A stretch of 64,000 bases of DNA from Streptomyces sp. NBC_01304. Its GTDB lineage: Bacteria; Actinomycetota; Actinomycetes; Streptomycetales; Streptomycetaceae. Within the stretch, counting starts at the first letter, position 1. Each line of letters begins with the position of its first letter. Under the pieces are notes generated by a model. The model did no database searches and had not been told where the DNA came from. It saw only the letters and a list, made by a program, of their open reading frames with translations. The stretch is taken from contig NZ_CP109055.1 of assembly GCF_035975855.1 (NCBI RefSeq), forward strand, positions 10,594,998 through 10,658,997. The letters run 5' to 3'. Below are positions 17,256-26,276 of the stretch, in pieces. The position numbers and the translations under genes are program-made.

Positions 17256-18740
17256 ATGGACACTTTCTCGGCGATCGATGCCCTCCTGGCCACAGCCATC
17301 CCGCTTCCCCCACCGCACAGACGTGCTCACGTCCGTTCTGACCTCCGCCTCACCCCCGGCCAGGTAGCCCGGGTACTTGAGACCGACCCAGCCACCCTGA
17401 TCGCGTGGGAGAGCGGCACCACCGAACCCGAAGGGCAGGCCCGCACCACCTACGCCTACTTCCTCATCCGAGCGCAGACCGTTGCCGAACTCGTGGCGGC
17501 AACCGCTCCTACTCATCCACTCGGCGCGGCCTCACCCGTCGGGCAGAGCAAAGCGGCAGCGGGCCAGCGCATTCCAGCCCCGCGCCGCGGCGCGCTGCGC
17601 CCCTCCACAACCGTCCAGGGCCCGATCGCCGAGACTGTCAAGGCGGCGCTCGCCGCACATGGTGACGGGCCCAAAGCCACGGAAGCCCTCGTGGCCGGCG
17701 CTGCCTCTGATGCCATGCGGCTGTTCGAGACCTGCCGAGAGGGCGGCAGGTGCGACATCGTCCGAGACCCTCCCCTGCCCGACATGCTCCGTACGTCGCC
17801 CCCGGGCGCACCCGACCTGATCTGGGAGGCCCGCGTCGACTGGCAGCACCCCCACCTCACGCAGACACCCGGAACTGTCGCCACCCTCAACATCAGCGGC
17901 GCCCGCCTGTCCGCCCTCAAGACCCACCTGCCCATCGGCCAGCTCAAACCCACCGCCCCACACCATGATCCGAAACGCTCCGGCATCTACCGCATCACGC
18001 CCGCAACCTGGGAGCACGACACCTACCTGCCCAACCCCTTGGGCACCCGCCATGAACCCGGCCCCGTATGGATCACCGAACCAACCCTGCGGCTGCTGCT
18101 GCGCCTGATGCGCCTGGACTTGTGCGCCCCGCCAACCATCCATGAGGCCTATACATCCGGGTCCACCGAGAATCTGCTCGAAAGATTCCGGACCACGCTG
18201 CGGGACGCCAGAACCCAAGCCCTCGAAGAGGACGATCACGTCACATTGGCGTACGTGACGGCCATGCACACCAAGTTCGTCGCGGCCATGGGGGAGTTGG
18301 CCCACAACACGACACTGCGCCGCCCCGACTGGACGCACATCATCCACTCACAGGCATACGCCACCCTATGGATGAAGGCCTACAAGGCCTACAAGGCAGG
18401 TCTGACCTTGGCGCGGGTGCGCGACACCGGCGAACTTCACCTCCAAGGAGACTGGCGGCACGTCTTCGAGGAGGGCACAGACCTGGGCAAGGTCACGCTG
18501 AACAGCACCTACCAACCCCACGCGACCTCTGCAGCGAGCGAACAAGGAAAGCACATGTTGTGCATCGATCCGTGCGTCGAAAAGCGACGCTATGAGTATG
18601 CAGGCGGGCGGTACGTAGGCTGCCGCACCTGCGGCGGAGACTTGTGCACCGGTTGCAGGACGGTGCACCTCGCTCCATCCGATGTGCCGTACGAGCTCAA
18701 CGACGACAACCTGTGTCCCGGTTGTCAGCAGGCAAAATGA
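17256..18740 (+). CDS. Tap-like (telomere-associated) HTH protein with C-terminal zinc-binding region
   Basis: The 494-aa protein begins at ATG 17256 after GGAAGGGA. Residues 1-70 form an XRE-type helix-turn-helix (LRLTPGQVARVLETDPATLI then AWESGTTEPEG), close to what I recall of the N-terminus of Streptomyces telomere-associated protein Tap. In the middle, RVDWQHPH (Asp195), YLPNPLGTRHEPGPVWITEP, HTKFVAAMG (Lys340), RRPDWTHIIHSQAYATLWMK and VRDTGELHL (Asp390) follow the order of conserved segments in Tap. Eight Cys between 436 and 490 (CRTCGGDLCTGC and CPGC) could bind two zinc ions. The assignment rests on remembered family features and motif order, not a search. Confidence 0.55.
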   Translation: MDTFSAIDALLATAIPLPPPHRRAHVRSDLRLTPGQVARVLETDPATLIAWESGTTEPEGQARTTYAYFLIRAQTVAELVAATAPTHPLGAASPVGQSKAAAGQRIPAPRRGALRPSTTVQGPIAETVKAALAAHGDGPKATEALVAGAASDAMRLFETCREGGRCDIVRDPPLPDMLRTSPPGAPDLIWEARVDWQHPHLTQTPGTVATLNISGARLSALKTHLPIGQLKPTAPHHDPKRSGIYRITPATWEHDTYLPNPLGTRHEPGPVWITEPTLRLLLRLMRLDLCAPPTIHEAYTSGSTENLLERFRTTLRDARTQALEEDDHVTLAYVTAMHTKFVAAMGELAHNTTLRRPDWTHIIHSQAYATLWMKAYKAYKAGLTLARVRDTGELHLQGDWRHVFEEGTDLGKVTLNSTYQPHATSAASEQGKHMLCIDPCVEKRRYEYAGGRYVGCRTCGGDLCTGCRTVHLAPSDVPYELNDDNLCPGCQQAK

Positions 18741-18804
18741 GCAGCTGGCCCCGGCAGCCCCGCCGTCCTTGACGCCCTGTCACCACCTCCTGCGGCAATG
18801 CCCG

Positions 18805-18818
18805 ATCAGATATCTGAT
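18805..18818. promoter_or_regulatory. 14-bp perfect palindrome upstream of the decayed regulator copy
   Basis: ATCAGATATCTGAT is a perfect palindrome about 16 bases before the first codon of the decayed regulator gene. The same core, TCAGATATCT, stands before the intact copy at 19251-19260. Conservation of the site while the genes diverged suggests an operator recognised by the regulator itself. Confidence 0.55.
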
Positions 18819-18833
18819 GTGAGTCGAGGGGGG

Positions 18834-19119
18834 CTGACCACAGGATAGGCAGCCAAGGAATTGGGCTGTGCCAACGCCCCTGCGGCGCTTGGTTTATGTC
18901 GGACTGTTCGCCAGGCTGTCCCAGTGCGGCGTCTGTGTCGTGATCTCGCTGGCCATGGTCCGAGGCCTCGCCGCCCCCCACACCCCCCTGCGCCATTTCG
19001 GCGCAGGTGAGACCGCGGTCCTGCGCGTCGATGCCGCCCGACAGGTAGACGAGGGTGACCGCCAGTGGGCCGCCTTCTCCTCGGCCCTGGAGGATCTCCC
19101 CAGGGCGCTGCGCGACTGA
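18834..19119 (+). pseudogene. Decayed tandem copy of the downstream HTH regulator
   Basis: The reading LTTG, stop, AAKELGCA matches LTTGQAAQELGCA of the intact gene at 19290, with TAG at 18846-18848 in place of CAG (Gln). A frameshift follows. In the next frame TPLRRLVYVGLFARLSQ matches TFRRLVHAGLLLGLSRR, and AVLRVDAARQVDEGDRQWAA matches AVLRVDAAQQVDEDDRRWIG. The copy ends at LPRALRD, about half the intact length. It is a broken paralogue from a tandem duplication. Confidence 0.75.
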
Positions 19120-19240
19120 TGCTGACAGCACGACAAGGGGCACGACCTCGACAGCGTGGCCACTTCACGGCTCTGCCGTGTTGGAGCTCCAGCAACACGG
19201 CAGCTGGGCTTTTGACTCTCCATCAGCCTCCCGCTAATGT

Positions 19241-19272
19241 GCATGCCTAATCAGATATCTAATTTGGCATGC
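19241..19272. promoter_or_regulatory. 32-bp interrupted inverted repeat, probable operator
   Basis: GCATGCC at 19241-19247 and GGCATGC at 19266-19272 flank the near-palindromic centre TAATCAGATATCTAATT. The centre shares AGATATCT with the palindrome at 18805-18818. The site ends 17 bases before the GTG start of the HTH regulator, so binding there would block transcription or translation initiation; autorepression is the simplest reading. Confidence 0.6.
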
Positions 19273-19289
19273 AAGGGAGGGGGGTGGGG

Positions 19290-19886
19290 GTGCTGTTGAC
19301 CACGGGGCAGGCTGCGCAGGAACTCGGCTGTGCCGTCACGACCTTCCGCCGCCTGGTCCATGCCGGACTGCTGCTGGGTCTGTCGCGGCGTGGCGTGCGC
19401 GTGATGGTTCCGCTCGCGACTGTCCAGGCCCTTACGGCACGTCAGCTCGCCCCGCTGGAGCGGCTGAAGGCCCCCGAGGTCGCGGTACTGCGCGTCGATG
19501 CCGCCCAGCAGGTCGACGAGGACGACCGCCGGTGGATCGGCTTTTCCACGGCCCTGGGGCCGGATGATCTCCTTCGGGCGTTGCGCGGCTGGTGGCGTTG
19601 TGACGCGCCGAGTGTCGCGGCCGGGGGAGTGCTGCCGGTAACCGTGTCCGGCTACGTGGTCGCCGTACTCACCGGCCTGGAGACGTGGGAGAAGAACGAA
19701 CACGGCCGCCACGCCTTCCCGAAGGCGCGGCTGGCCGGCTACGTCACCGATCTCGCCGCCCCGGCCATGGAATTGACCGGAACCACCCCGGCCGACCGGC
19801 AACTCGCGCGCCTGCTGCTGGGCACCCGCCTGCCCTCCCACGCCGGCGGTCCGATCGCCTACGTCACCACCCGCCCCACCGGCTGA
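19290..19886 (+). CDS. MerR/excisionase-type HTH regulator
   Basis: The 198-aa protein opens with LLTTGQAAQELGCAVTTFRR LVHAGLL, a helix-turn-helix of the MerR/excisionase type. The conserved middle is VAVLRVDAAQQVDEDDRRW, and the C-terminal half (VSGYVVAVLTGLETWEKNE onward) is unassigned. GTG 19290 is preferred because AAGGGAGG lies about nine bases upstream; the frame opens at ATG 19269. It lies 27 bases before the polymerase-like gene and probably belongs to that operon. A large palindrome just upstream suggests autoregulation. A decayed copy precedes it. Confidence 0.65.
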   Translation: MLLTTGQAAQELGCAVTTFRRLVHAGLLLGLSRRGVRVMVPLATVQALTARQLAPLERLKAPEVAVLRVDAAQQVDEDDRRWIGFSTALGPDDLLRALRGWWRCDAPSVAAGGVLPVTVSGYVVAVLTGLETWEKNEHGRHAFPKARLAGYVTDLAAPAMELTGTTPADRQLARLLLGTRLPSHAGGPIAYVTTRPTG

Positions 19887-19913
19887 AGCACCCCAAGGCT
19901 CAAGGAAGTCGTG

Positions 19914-22046
19914 ATGGACGCACAGAGCTACACCGCCGCTCTCGCCGACCTGCGTGCGGTGCGCGACGACATCAAGAAGGCCCAGGCCGCCCTGGCCAAG
20001 CTGGAGGCTGCGCGGGACAAGCAGATCACGGCGCTGGCCGGGTATGAGAAGGCGAAGGCCGAGCGGATCGCGCCCGCCGCCGGGCTGAGTCTGGCCGAGG
20101 TCGTCGCTCTCGCTCCCGCTCTGGCCCCCGCTTCCCTCACCGCCCCCGCCGATCAGGCGCCCGCCTCGGCAACTGCCCAGTCTCCTGTGGCAGCCCCAGC
20201 CGCCTCGGGCAGCGACGGAAGCGACGCAGCGGCCGTGCCGTCTGCCTCACCGGTCGAGGACACCCCGGACGCAGTGCCCCATCAGGCGGCCAGTCCGCCG
20301 GCACCGCCCGCCGCTGCCGCGGTGCAGGACCTGGTGCCACCGGCGGCCCTCGGCGCGCCGCGGACCTTGCCGTCCATTGCCGAAGGAGCGGCGGGGGACG
20401 GCTGGTTCACGCATACCGCGAACCTCGTCTCGCAGCGCCCCAACTTCACCCAGCAGGCCCGCTCCACCGTCTTCCTGGACACCACCACCGGCGTCCTGGT
20501 CCACCGCAACCAGCGCACCCGCCTGGAGTTGAAGACCGGAGCGGTCGGCGAGATCCTCACTGCCGTCGCCCACACCGTCCCCGACGGGGTGGAGCGCATC
20601 TACATCACCGCCGGGGACCCCTGGCATCACGACGCGGAGCGCTACCCCTATCTGCGCGATGCGGTCGCCGCCTGGCTGAACGCCCCTGCCGAGGGCTGGC
20701 GTACTGACACCGGCCGCGGCAAGGACAAGATGGCCGGACACTTCGTCCACCCCCGCAACCCCGTCGGCCGCTACCAGAGCAACGACGGCCACGCGCATGT
20801 GGAGATCCGCTCGGTGGGGGAGTGGTTCGACGCCGACGGCGCCGACCCCGCCACCGTCCGCGACGCCTTCGTGCTGCTGTGGAAGGCACTGCGCCAGCAC
20901 TTCGACGACGCCGTCATCATGGGCTCGCCCTCCCAGACCGGCCGCGACCTGTGGACCCGCACCATCCCCGCCCGCGGACAGCACGCCGAGGGCTACCCGG
21001 TGCTCTCCGAGGAACTGCGCGGCCTGCTGCACGCCACCGCCGGCCAGGGCCGCACCGAACTGATCACCCCGCCCCGCGTCCCGGAACAACTTCCCCAACT
21101 CGTCGAGTACGACCGCACCTTCGCCTACGCCAAGCACACCTGGAAATCCCCTGTCGGCACGCCGCGCCGCATCACCGCCGCCGCCTTCGCCGCCCTCAGC
21201 GAGAAGGAACAGACCAAGGCGCTCTTCGGCTGCGGCCACTGGCACGTACGGGTCACCGTCCCCGACACCTGGAACCACGTCGGCCTCCTGCCCGCCCCCG
21301 CCCCCGGCGAGCGCGCCTGGCACTACCCGGCGACGCCGGGCACCACCTTCACCACCTGGGCCGGCGGCCCCGAAATCCACACCGCCCTGGCCAACCCCCT
21401 CACCCCGTGGAAGGTCGACATCCTCGAGGGCATCCTGTTCGACGACGGCAAACCCCTGGACGACTGGTCCAAGAAACTCAAAGAAGCCTGGACCAACCTC
21501 ACCGCCCAGTCCCGCATCCACGGCGACCCGCAGCAGGCCACTGCCGCCCACCTCGCCGCCCGCGCGGTGCGCGCCATCCTCCTGTACGGCATCGGCTCCT
21601 TCGCCCAGCGCCCCCGCATGGTCACCGGCACCACCCCCCGCCACCTCGAACGCGACGTGCCCGCAGACGCCGAAATCATCGGCTTCGACAACGAGTTGAT
21701 CACCTGGCAGCGGCCCACCGGCTTCACCCGCGACCCCAACGCCCACCCCGAATGGGCCGCCGCCATCTGGTCCGCCGCCCGCGCCGCCCTGCTCACCCAG
21801 CGCCACCGCGAGGACGACACCTACGCCGGCGCCCTGCACACCCAACCCGGCAGCGTCATCGCCTTCCGCACCGACGCCCTCTACCTCACCCAGCCCCAGA
21901 CCTGGCCCTGCCACCAACAGCCCGGCGACTACCTCTACAAGGGCCACCTCACCGGACCCATCCCCGCCCCCACCACCGAAGAAGACCTCCTGGCCCTGCG
22001 CGATGCCGGACGCGCCGCCCTGGCCTCCACCAGTCAGGGGACCTGA
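19914..22046 (+). CDS. Tap/PolB-like protein, candidate telomere-replication factor
   Basis: The 710-aa protein starts at ATG 19914 (AAGGAAG upstream). Residues 1-50 look like a coiled coil and about 60-150 are an Ala/Pro-rich linker. The C-terminal part reads like a diverged B-family DNA polymerase palm. VEYDRTFAYAK (Asp400, Tyr405) aligns with motif A (DxxSLYP). RAILLYGIGSFAQRP (558-566) aligns with motif B (NSLYGKFA). HPEWAAAIWSAARAALL (611-627) aligns with the helix before motif C, and VIAFRTDALYL (Asp654) aligns with motif C (DTDS), keeping the second, metal-binding Asp. Similar blocks occur in Tap. The next gene overlaps its stop. Function is inferred, not demonstrated. Confidence 0.5.
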   Translation: MDAQSYTAALADLRAVRDDIKKAQAALAKLEAARDKQITALAGYEKAKAERIAPAAGLSLAEVVALAPALAPASLTAPADQAPASATAQSPVAAPAASGSDGSDAAAVPSASPVEDTPDAVPHQAASPPAPPAAAAVQDLVPPAALGAPRTLPSIAEGAAGDGWFTHTANLVSQRPNFTQQARSTVFLDTTTGVLVHRNQRTRLELKTGAVGEILTAVAHTVPDGVERIYITAGDPWHHDAERYPYLRDAVAAWLNAPAEGWRTDTGRGKDKMAGHFVHPRNPVGRYQSNDGHAHVEIRSVGEWFDADGADPATVRDAFVLLWKALRQHFDDAVIMGSPSQTGRDLWTRTIPARGQHAEGYPVLSEELRGLLHATAGQGRTELITPPRVPEQLPQLVEYDRTFAYAKHTWKSPVGTPRRITAAAFAALSEKEQTKALFGCGHWHVRVTVPDTWNHVGLLPAPAPGERAWHYPATPGTTFTTWAGGPEIHTALANPLTPWKVDILEGILFDDGKPLDDWSKKLKEAWTNLTAQSRIHGDPQQATAAHLAARAVRAILLYGIGSFAQRPRMVTGTTPRHLERDVPADAEIIGFDNELITWQRPTGFTRDPNAHPEWAAAIWSAARAALLTQRHREDDTYAGALHTQPGSVIAFRTDALYLTQPQTWPCHQQPGDYLYKGHLTGPIPAPTTEEDLLALRDAGRAALASTSQGT

Positions 22047-22759
22047 TGCCCCGCCGCACCACCCCGCCCGCCCCGGGGCAGTTGAACGAGGCCGCCCAGC
22101 TCGCCGACCGACTCCAGGCCGTCGGCTACAACCGACGCGACATCGCCCGCATCATCAACCGCGACGCCTCCCTGGTCTCGCAGTTCTACACCAAGAACAA
22201 AGGCGCAGCCTTCGTCACCGCCCTGCGCGAAGTCCTTGACGCCGTCACCACCGCAGGGATCATCGAGGTGCCCGAACTCGCAGCCCTGGCTGCCCGCCAC
22301 ATCACCCGCCGAACCACCCGCTCCGGCACCCAGGCCCGTGTCCGCCACAAGGCCGTCCTGATCACCCCCACCGGCACCGGCACCGGTCGCGTCGGCGCTC
22401 AGGCGATCGCCTCCGGCTCCGCCCGCCTGCGCCCTCTGATCGCCGAAGCCGCCCGCCAAGGCCTGCGCTTGGCTTTCACCGTGCGCCTGGGCAAGACCGG
22501 CTACCTGCACCCCTCCGGCAGCCGCACCGACTCACCCGGCATCCGCCGCGACGTCATCCAACGCGCCGACCACACCGAGGAACGCTCCTACGGATCAGCG
22601 GCAACCGGCGGATTCGACGCCGCCGACTTCGCCCGCCGCGTTGATGCCGCAGGCGGAGACGTCACTGCCGCCGTGCACCAGTGGCTGGTTGAAACGAGCC
22701 GCATCCACCCCCACGCTCACATCACCCACCTCGAAGTCCGCACCTGGCGCCCGCGCTGA
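22046..22759 (+). CDS. HTH protein paired with the PolB-like gene, terminal-protein candidate
   Basis: ATG 22046 overlaps the previous stop by one base (TGATG), so translation is coupled. The 237-aa basic protein begins with a helix-turn-helix region (LADRLQAVGYNRRDIARIIN then RDASLVSQFYTKNKG) and a basic stretch (RHITRRTTRSGTQARVRHK). The remainder (RLGKTGYLHPSGSRTDSPGI and a C-terminal HITHLEVRTWRPR strand) is unassigned. In known Streptomyces telomere operons the terminal-protein gene (tpg or tpc) directly follows tap or tac and encodes a 180-260-aa protein with an N-terminal HTH. Position and size fit; the sequence match is not proven. Confidence 0.45.
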   Translation: MPRRTTPPAPGQLNEAAQLADRLQAVGYNRRDIARIINRDASLVSQFYTKNKGAAFVTALREVLDAVTTAGIIEVPELAALAARHITRRTTRSGTQARVRHKAVLITPTGTGTGRVGAQAIASGSARLRPLIAEAARQGLRLAFTVRLGKTGYLHPSGSRTDSPGIRRDVIQRADHTEERSYGSAATGGFDAADFARRVDAAGGDVTAAVHQWLVETSRIHPHAHITHLEVRTWRPR

Positions 22760-23253
22760 ACTGGCCAAGCCGGAATGGTGACTTGCGTCCGTGCCGAGTG
22801 AATTCGCGGGCCACCCCGTCAAATACTCGAACGAAATATCGAATTCCCTGACTGGGGAACCTCTTCCGGGCTGGCGGCTTTAGTCGCTGGCTGTTGCTCG
22901 CATCAATCTGGCCGAATACCGCCCAGCGGCTCACGGGTCGGCGGCCGCGCCCCGTTTCCCTTGAGCGGCAGGGCCGCGCGTCATCGACATAGCTGCTCCT
23001 ACGTTCTTCGGCGCAGCTCAAAGCCGCGTCCAGCGTCCTGCATCGTCGGCCGTCAGCTGAACCCCACGCAGGCCGCCATCGGCTCCCAGCCCGCCGCGCA
23101 CAGGGCTGACAGTGAAGTGTTCGAGTCACACGGAGTGGGGGAGTGTCCCCCCAATCTGCGGGATTCCCGGGGGTGTTGTCAGTGGCGGCCTCTACGTTTC
23201 CCAACGAAGCCCGCAGCAGTGCGGTGCTTTCGGGCCGCAAGGAGGGGGAGTTG
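22760..23253. other. Intergenic region upstream of the Wadjet operon
   Basis: No open frame here has codon bias or a ribosome site. The segment near 22815-22850 (AAATACTCGAACGAAATATC) is unusually AT-rich for this DNA and may hold a promoter. The region separates the telomere-like operon from jetA. Confidence 0.4.
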
Positions 23254-24885
23254 GTGCCGACACAGGAGCCGGAGTTCGCAGGATCCGACGATGCGCGGCA
23301 GGTTGTGGGATATCTGGTGCGACCAGAGTCCGGCGACTACATCGCAATCATGGATGTGCTTGAGGGATCGGTAACCGACCTGACGGCCGCCGAAGTGGCA
23401 GCAGCCCTCGCGGCCAACGGGCTTCGCATGGATACACGGGTGGTCGAGACTCGCCTGGATGCGCTCAAAGCAATGAACGCGGTCTCGGTGCGCTCGGACA
23501 CCAGCCGTGCACGCCGGTACGCCGAGATCTTGGCACGGAACTGGCGCTACACCGCCAGTCCGGCAGGCCGGCACGTCCAGCGTTTCTACCGGCAGGTCCT
23601 GGCCGGGACGGCGACCGTGCGGGAAATCCCGATCGTGTCACTGAATCGCATTGTCACGCACCTTGAGGAACTCGCGGCCGCCCTGGGCGCGCACGACCCG
23701 AACATCGAGCGTGTCGGCGCTGCATGCATGGACGCGGTGGGGGCCGTGTTCACCAGCCATGACGATCTGGACGCTGCCCTGGTGGGTGCCGAGGACGTCC
23801 TGATGAGCCTGGCCGACCGGTTCGATCTGGACGAGGAACGCACCCATGACCTCAAGGGGCTGCTGGTCGACTATGCCACCCGGGTTGCCGCCGAGCTGGA
23901 CTCAGGTTCCGCGCGCGCCGCAGCCGCCCTGAGTGTTTTGAAGCCGTGGTTCGTGCTGCTGGCGCATTCCGCGGTCGATGCCTCCCAGGCCCGCGACCTC
24001 ATCACGGCCGGTGCGCTCAGCGCCTCCCGCGGCGGACGCATCGAGGACTGGGACGGGCTGTGCGCCTGGTTCGATGCCCGCACCGGACGCGCGGCACGGT
24101 TCTCGCTGCGTCTGGTGCGCACGCTGCCGGGCATGCACGCCAACCTGCGCCGACTGCATTCCTCGGCGGGCACCGCCTCCAGCCGCAGCCGGGCACTCCT
24201 GCTGGCCCAGGCGGTACTGACCCCCGAGGTGGGGGTGCAAATCTTCCAAGCCGCGGTCGGGGACCACTCCTGGCGCAAGCTCTACGGCCAGGCCGACGAG
24301 GACGAAGCCGTCCGCAATCCGTCCTGGCGCGGCGGACCGCAGGTCCCGGTGCCCACACTGCTGCGCACCGCCGGCCGCTCCGGTCCGCGCGGCCGGGGCG
24401 CCGCACCCCGCGACGACACAGCAACAAAGGCGCAGGTGGCCGAAGCCCGGGCCCGCCGCCAAAGCGAACACAGTGCCGCTGTCGGCGCGGTCCTGGCCGC
24501 GATACCCGGACAACAACTGGACGAGAGTGCTGCCCGCATCGCCCTCGCCGCCCTCATGACCGCCGCCCGCGCGGGCGCGAGGGGACCGCAACGCACCGGC
24601 GTCAGCGGCGGACTGGCCTGCACCCTCGTCCACACCGGAACCGGCACCGGCACCGGCACGCTGGACGCCCCCACCTGGCGCGTGCTCCTGCCCGGCCGCA
24701 TCCCCTTGTTCCACAAACCCGGCCAGCGCCCCTCCGCCGCTGCCCTCGCTGCCCTCGCGGGCACCACCGTGAGCAACGACCCAGCGCCACGCGCCGCCAT
24801 CCACCTCACCGGATCCCGCGCGGTTCAGCGCCGCGTCGGCCTTGAGGCATCCGATGCCCATACAGCGCAGGAGGGCGCCGCATGA
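23254..24885 (+). CDS. jetA: Wadjet type II protein JetA (DUF2397)
   Basis: JetA is the kleisin-like subunit of the MukBEF-related Wadjet complex, which restricts plasmids. The 543-aa product has the DUF2397 features: YIAIMDVLEGSVTDLTAAEV near the N-terminus, ARRYAEILARNWRYTASPAG, and long helices in the middle (DLDAALVGAEDVLMSLADRF). GTG 23254 is chosen because AAGGAGG lies nine bases upstream; the longer frame to 23143 lacks a site. It is the first of four genes joined by 4-base stop-start overlaps, the standard jetABCD order. Confidence 0.87.
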   Translation: MPTQEPEFAGSDDARQVVGYLVRPESGDYIAIMDVLEGSVTDLTAAEVAAALAANGLRMDTRVVETRLDALKAMNAVSVRSDTSRARRYAEILARNWRYTASPAGRHVQRFYRQVLAGTATVREIPIVSLNRIVTHLEELAAALGAHDPNIERVGAACMDAVGAVFTSHDDLDAALVGAEDVLMSLADRFDLDEERTHDLKGLLVDYATRVAAELDSGSARAAAALSVLKPWFVLLAHSAVDASQARDLITAGALSASRGGRIEDWDGLCAWFDARTGRAARFSLRLVRTLPGMHANLRRLHSSAGTASSRSRALLLAQAVLTPEVGVQIFQAAVGDHSWRKLYGQADEDEAVRNPSWRGGPQVPVPTLLRTAGRSGPRGRGAAPRDDTATKAQVAEARARRQSEHSAAVGAVLAAIPGQQLDESAARIALAALMTAARAGARGPQRTGVSGGLACTLVHTGTGTGTGTLDAPTWRVLLPGRIPLFHKPGQRPSAAALAALAGTTVSNDPAPRAAIHLTGSRAVQRRVGLEASDAHTAQEGAA

Positions 24886-26276
24886 GCGAGACACCCCGCG
24901 ACGAGCCTCCCGCACCCGATCTGGCGCCCGCCACAGAAGCGACGCCACCAGCGCCCCGCCCGCGAAAGGCCTGGCGGCCTGAGGCCGACTCTGAGGCAGC
25001 GGCACTGCTGCGCCACCTCGCGGCCACCCCCTGGCTGGTCGGCGGCCGCGACGACGCGACCATCGCCGCCGTACGCCGTAACGAGAGCGCACTACGCGCT
25101 GCCGTCGCCCGGCTGGGATGGGTCCTGGTCATCGAACGCGACCTGGTACGACTGCGTAAAAGCGCACCGCCGCGCCCGGCGGTCTGGGCCCAGCAGGGCC
25201 CCAGCCCGGCAACCTGCTCCTGGTTCTTTCTGCTGGTCGCTGCCGCCGAGTCGATGCCCCCGAGGGCCGCCCTGGGACAGCTGGTCACCGCCGCCCGCAC
25301 GGCTGCCGCGGAAGCCGCACTGCCCTCCCGCAACGACATGGCCGAGCGCCGCGCCATCGTGGCCGCACTGCGCATGCTCGACGAACGCGGCGTCGTCGAG
25401 CGCCTCGACGGCGACCTGGACGGCTACCTGCACGACGAGCAGGCTCCCGTCCTGCTCGCCGTCCACCACACCCGGCTGGCGCATGTGGTGGCCAACCCGG
25501 GCACCCTCGACCCGGCTGCCGACCCGCAAGGATGGCTCGAGCAAGCACAACGCGAACCAGACGCGGCCCGCCGGATGCGCCGCGCCCTGGTCGACGACAC
25601 CTGCGTGCACACCGCGCTCCTGGACGAGGCCGAGGCCCAGTGGCTGAGCCAACGCGCCCGCGGCGACGACGGCGCCCCCCTGGCAACAGCATTCGGCCTG
25701 GTCCTGGAACGCCGCGCAGAGGGCGCGGCATTCGTGGTGCCGGACGAGGCCTTCCGCCACTTCCGTGAACTCGGCCCGATGCCCTTCCCCATGCCGGGCA
25801 CCGTCGCGCACGCCGCGCTGCTACTGCTCGACCACGCCACCCTCCACGGCATCACCGGCAACGGCCCCGGCCCCGGCTGGCGCGGCCTGACCCAGCAGCA
25901 AGTGGTCGCGGCCTTGACGGAATTCGCCGACGACAACGCCAGCGGAAAGGGCGGCTGGGGCGCTGAGTACTCCAGCGACCCCCTCCTGCTGGCGGCCAGG
26001 GTCCGCGACCTGCTGACCGGCACGAACCTGATCCACTTCACCTCCGCCGAACCGTCGGACAGCGACACCGCCGACTCGATGTGGTGGCTGGCCCCCACCA
26101 CCGGCCGCTGGGCGAAAGAAGGCACCGCCGTGCCCAAAACCGCCCGCACCCGGCCCGGCTCTACGGCCGCCAAGCGCCCACCCGACCGCCCGCACCAACG
26201 CAGTGCACGGATGCAAGAAGGCCCGGACCTTTTCAGTGCCTTGGCGGCCGAGCCGCAGGAGGAGCGCTCATCGTGA
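24882..26276 (+). CDS. jetB: Wadjet type II protein JetB (DUF2398)
   Basis: JetB is the KITE/MukE-like winged-helix partner that binds the kleisin JetA. The 464-aa protein begins inside the jetA stop (ATGA). Winged-helix-like parts are seen at AALLRHLAATPWLVGGRDDA and AVARLGWVLVIERDLVRLRK, followed by SRNDMAERRAIVAALRMLDE and RGVVERLDGD. The C-terminal part (HTALLDEAEAQWLSQRARGD, GEL-type loops, and a Lys/Arg-rich tail) agrees with DUF2398. Length and position match the family. Confidence 0.85.
   Translation: MSETPRDEPPAPDLAPATEATPPAPRPRKAWRPEADSEAAALLRHLAATPWLVGGRDDATIAAVRRNESALRAAVARLGWVLVIERDLVRLRKSAPPRPAVWAQQGPSPATCSWFFLLVAAAESMPPRAALGQLVTAARTAAAEAALPSRNDMAERRAIVAALRMLDERGVVERLDGDLDGYLHDEQAPVLLAVHHTRLAHVVANPGTLDPAADPQGWLEQAQREPDAARRMRRALVDDTCVHTALLDEAEAQWLSQRARGDDGAPLATAFGLVLERRAEGAAFVVPDEAFRHFRELGPMPFPMPGTVAHAALLLLDHATLHGITGNGPGPGWRGLTQQQVVAALTEFADDNASGKGGWGAEYSSDPLLLAARVRDLLTGTNLIHFTSAEPSDSDTADSMWWLAPTTGRWAKEGTAVPKTARTRPGSTAAKRPPDRPHQRSARMQEGPDLFSALAAEPQEERSS

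Noticed and set aside
20247..21947. 566-aa minus-strand frame opposite the PolB-like gene
   Set aside because: Composition is Gly/Val/Ala repeats without motifs; codon bias supports the plus strand.
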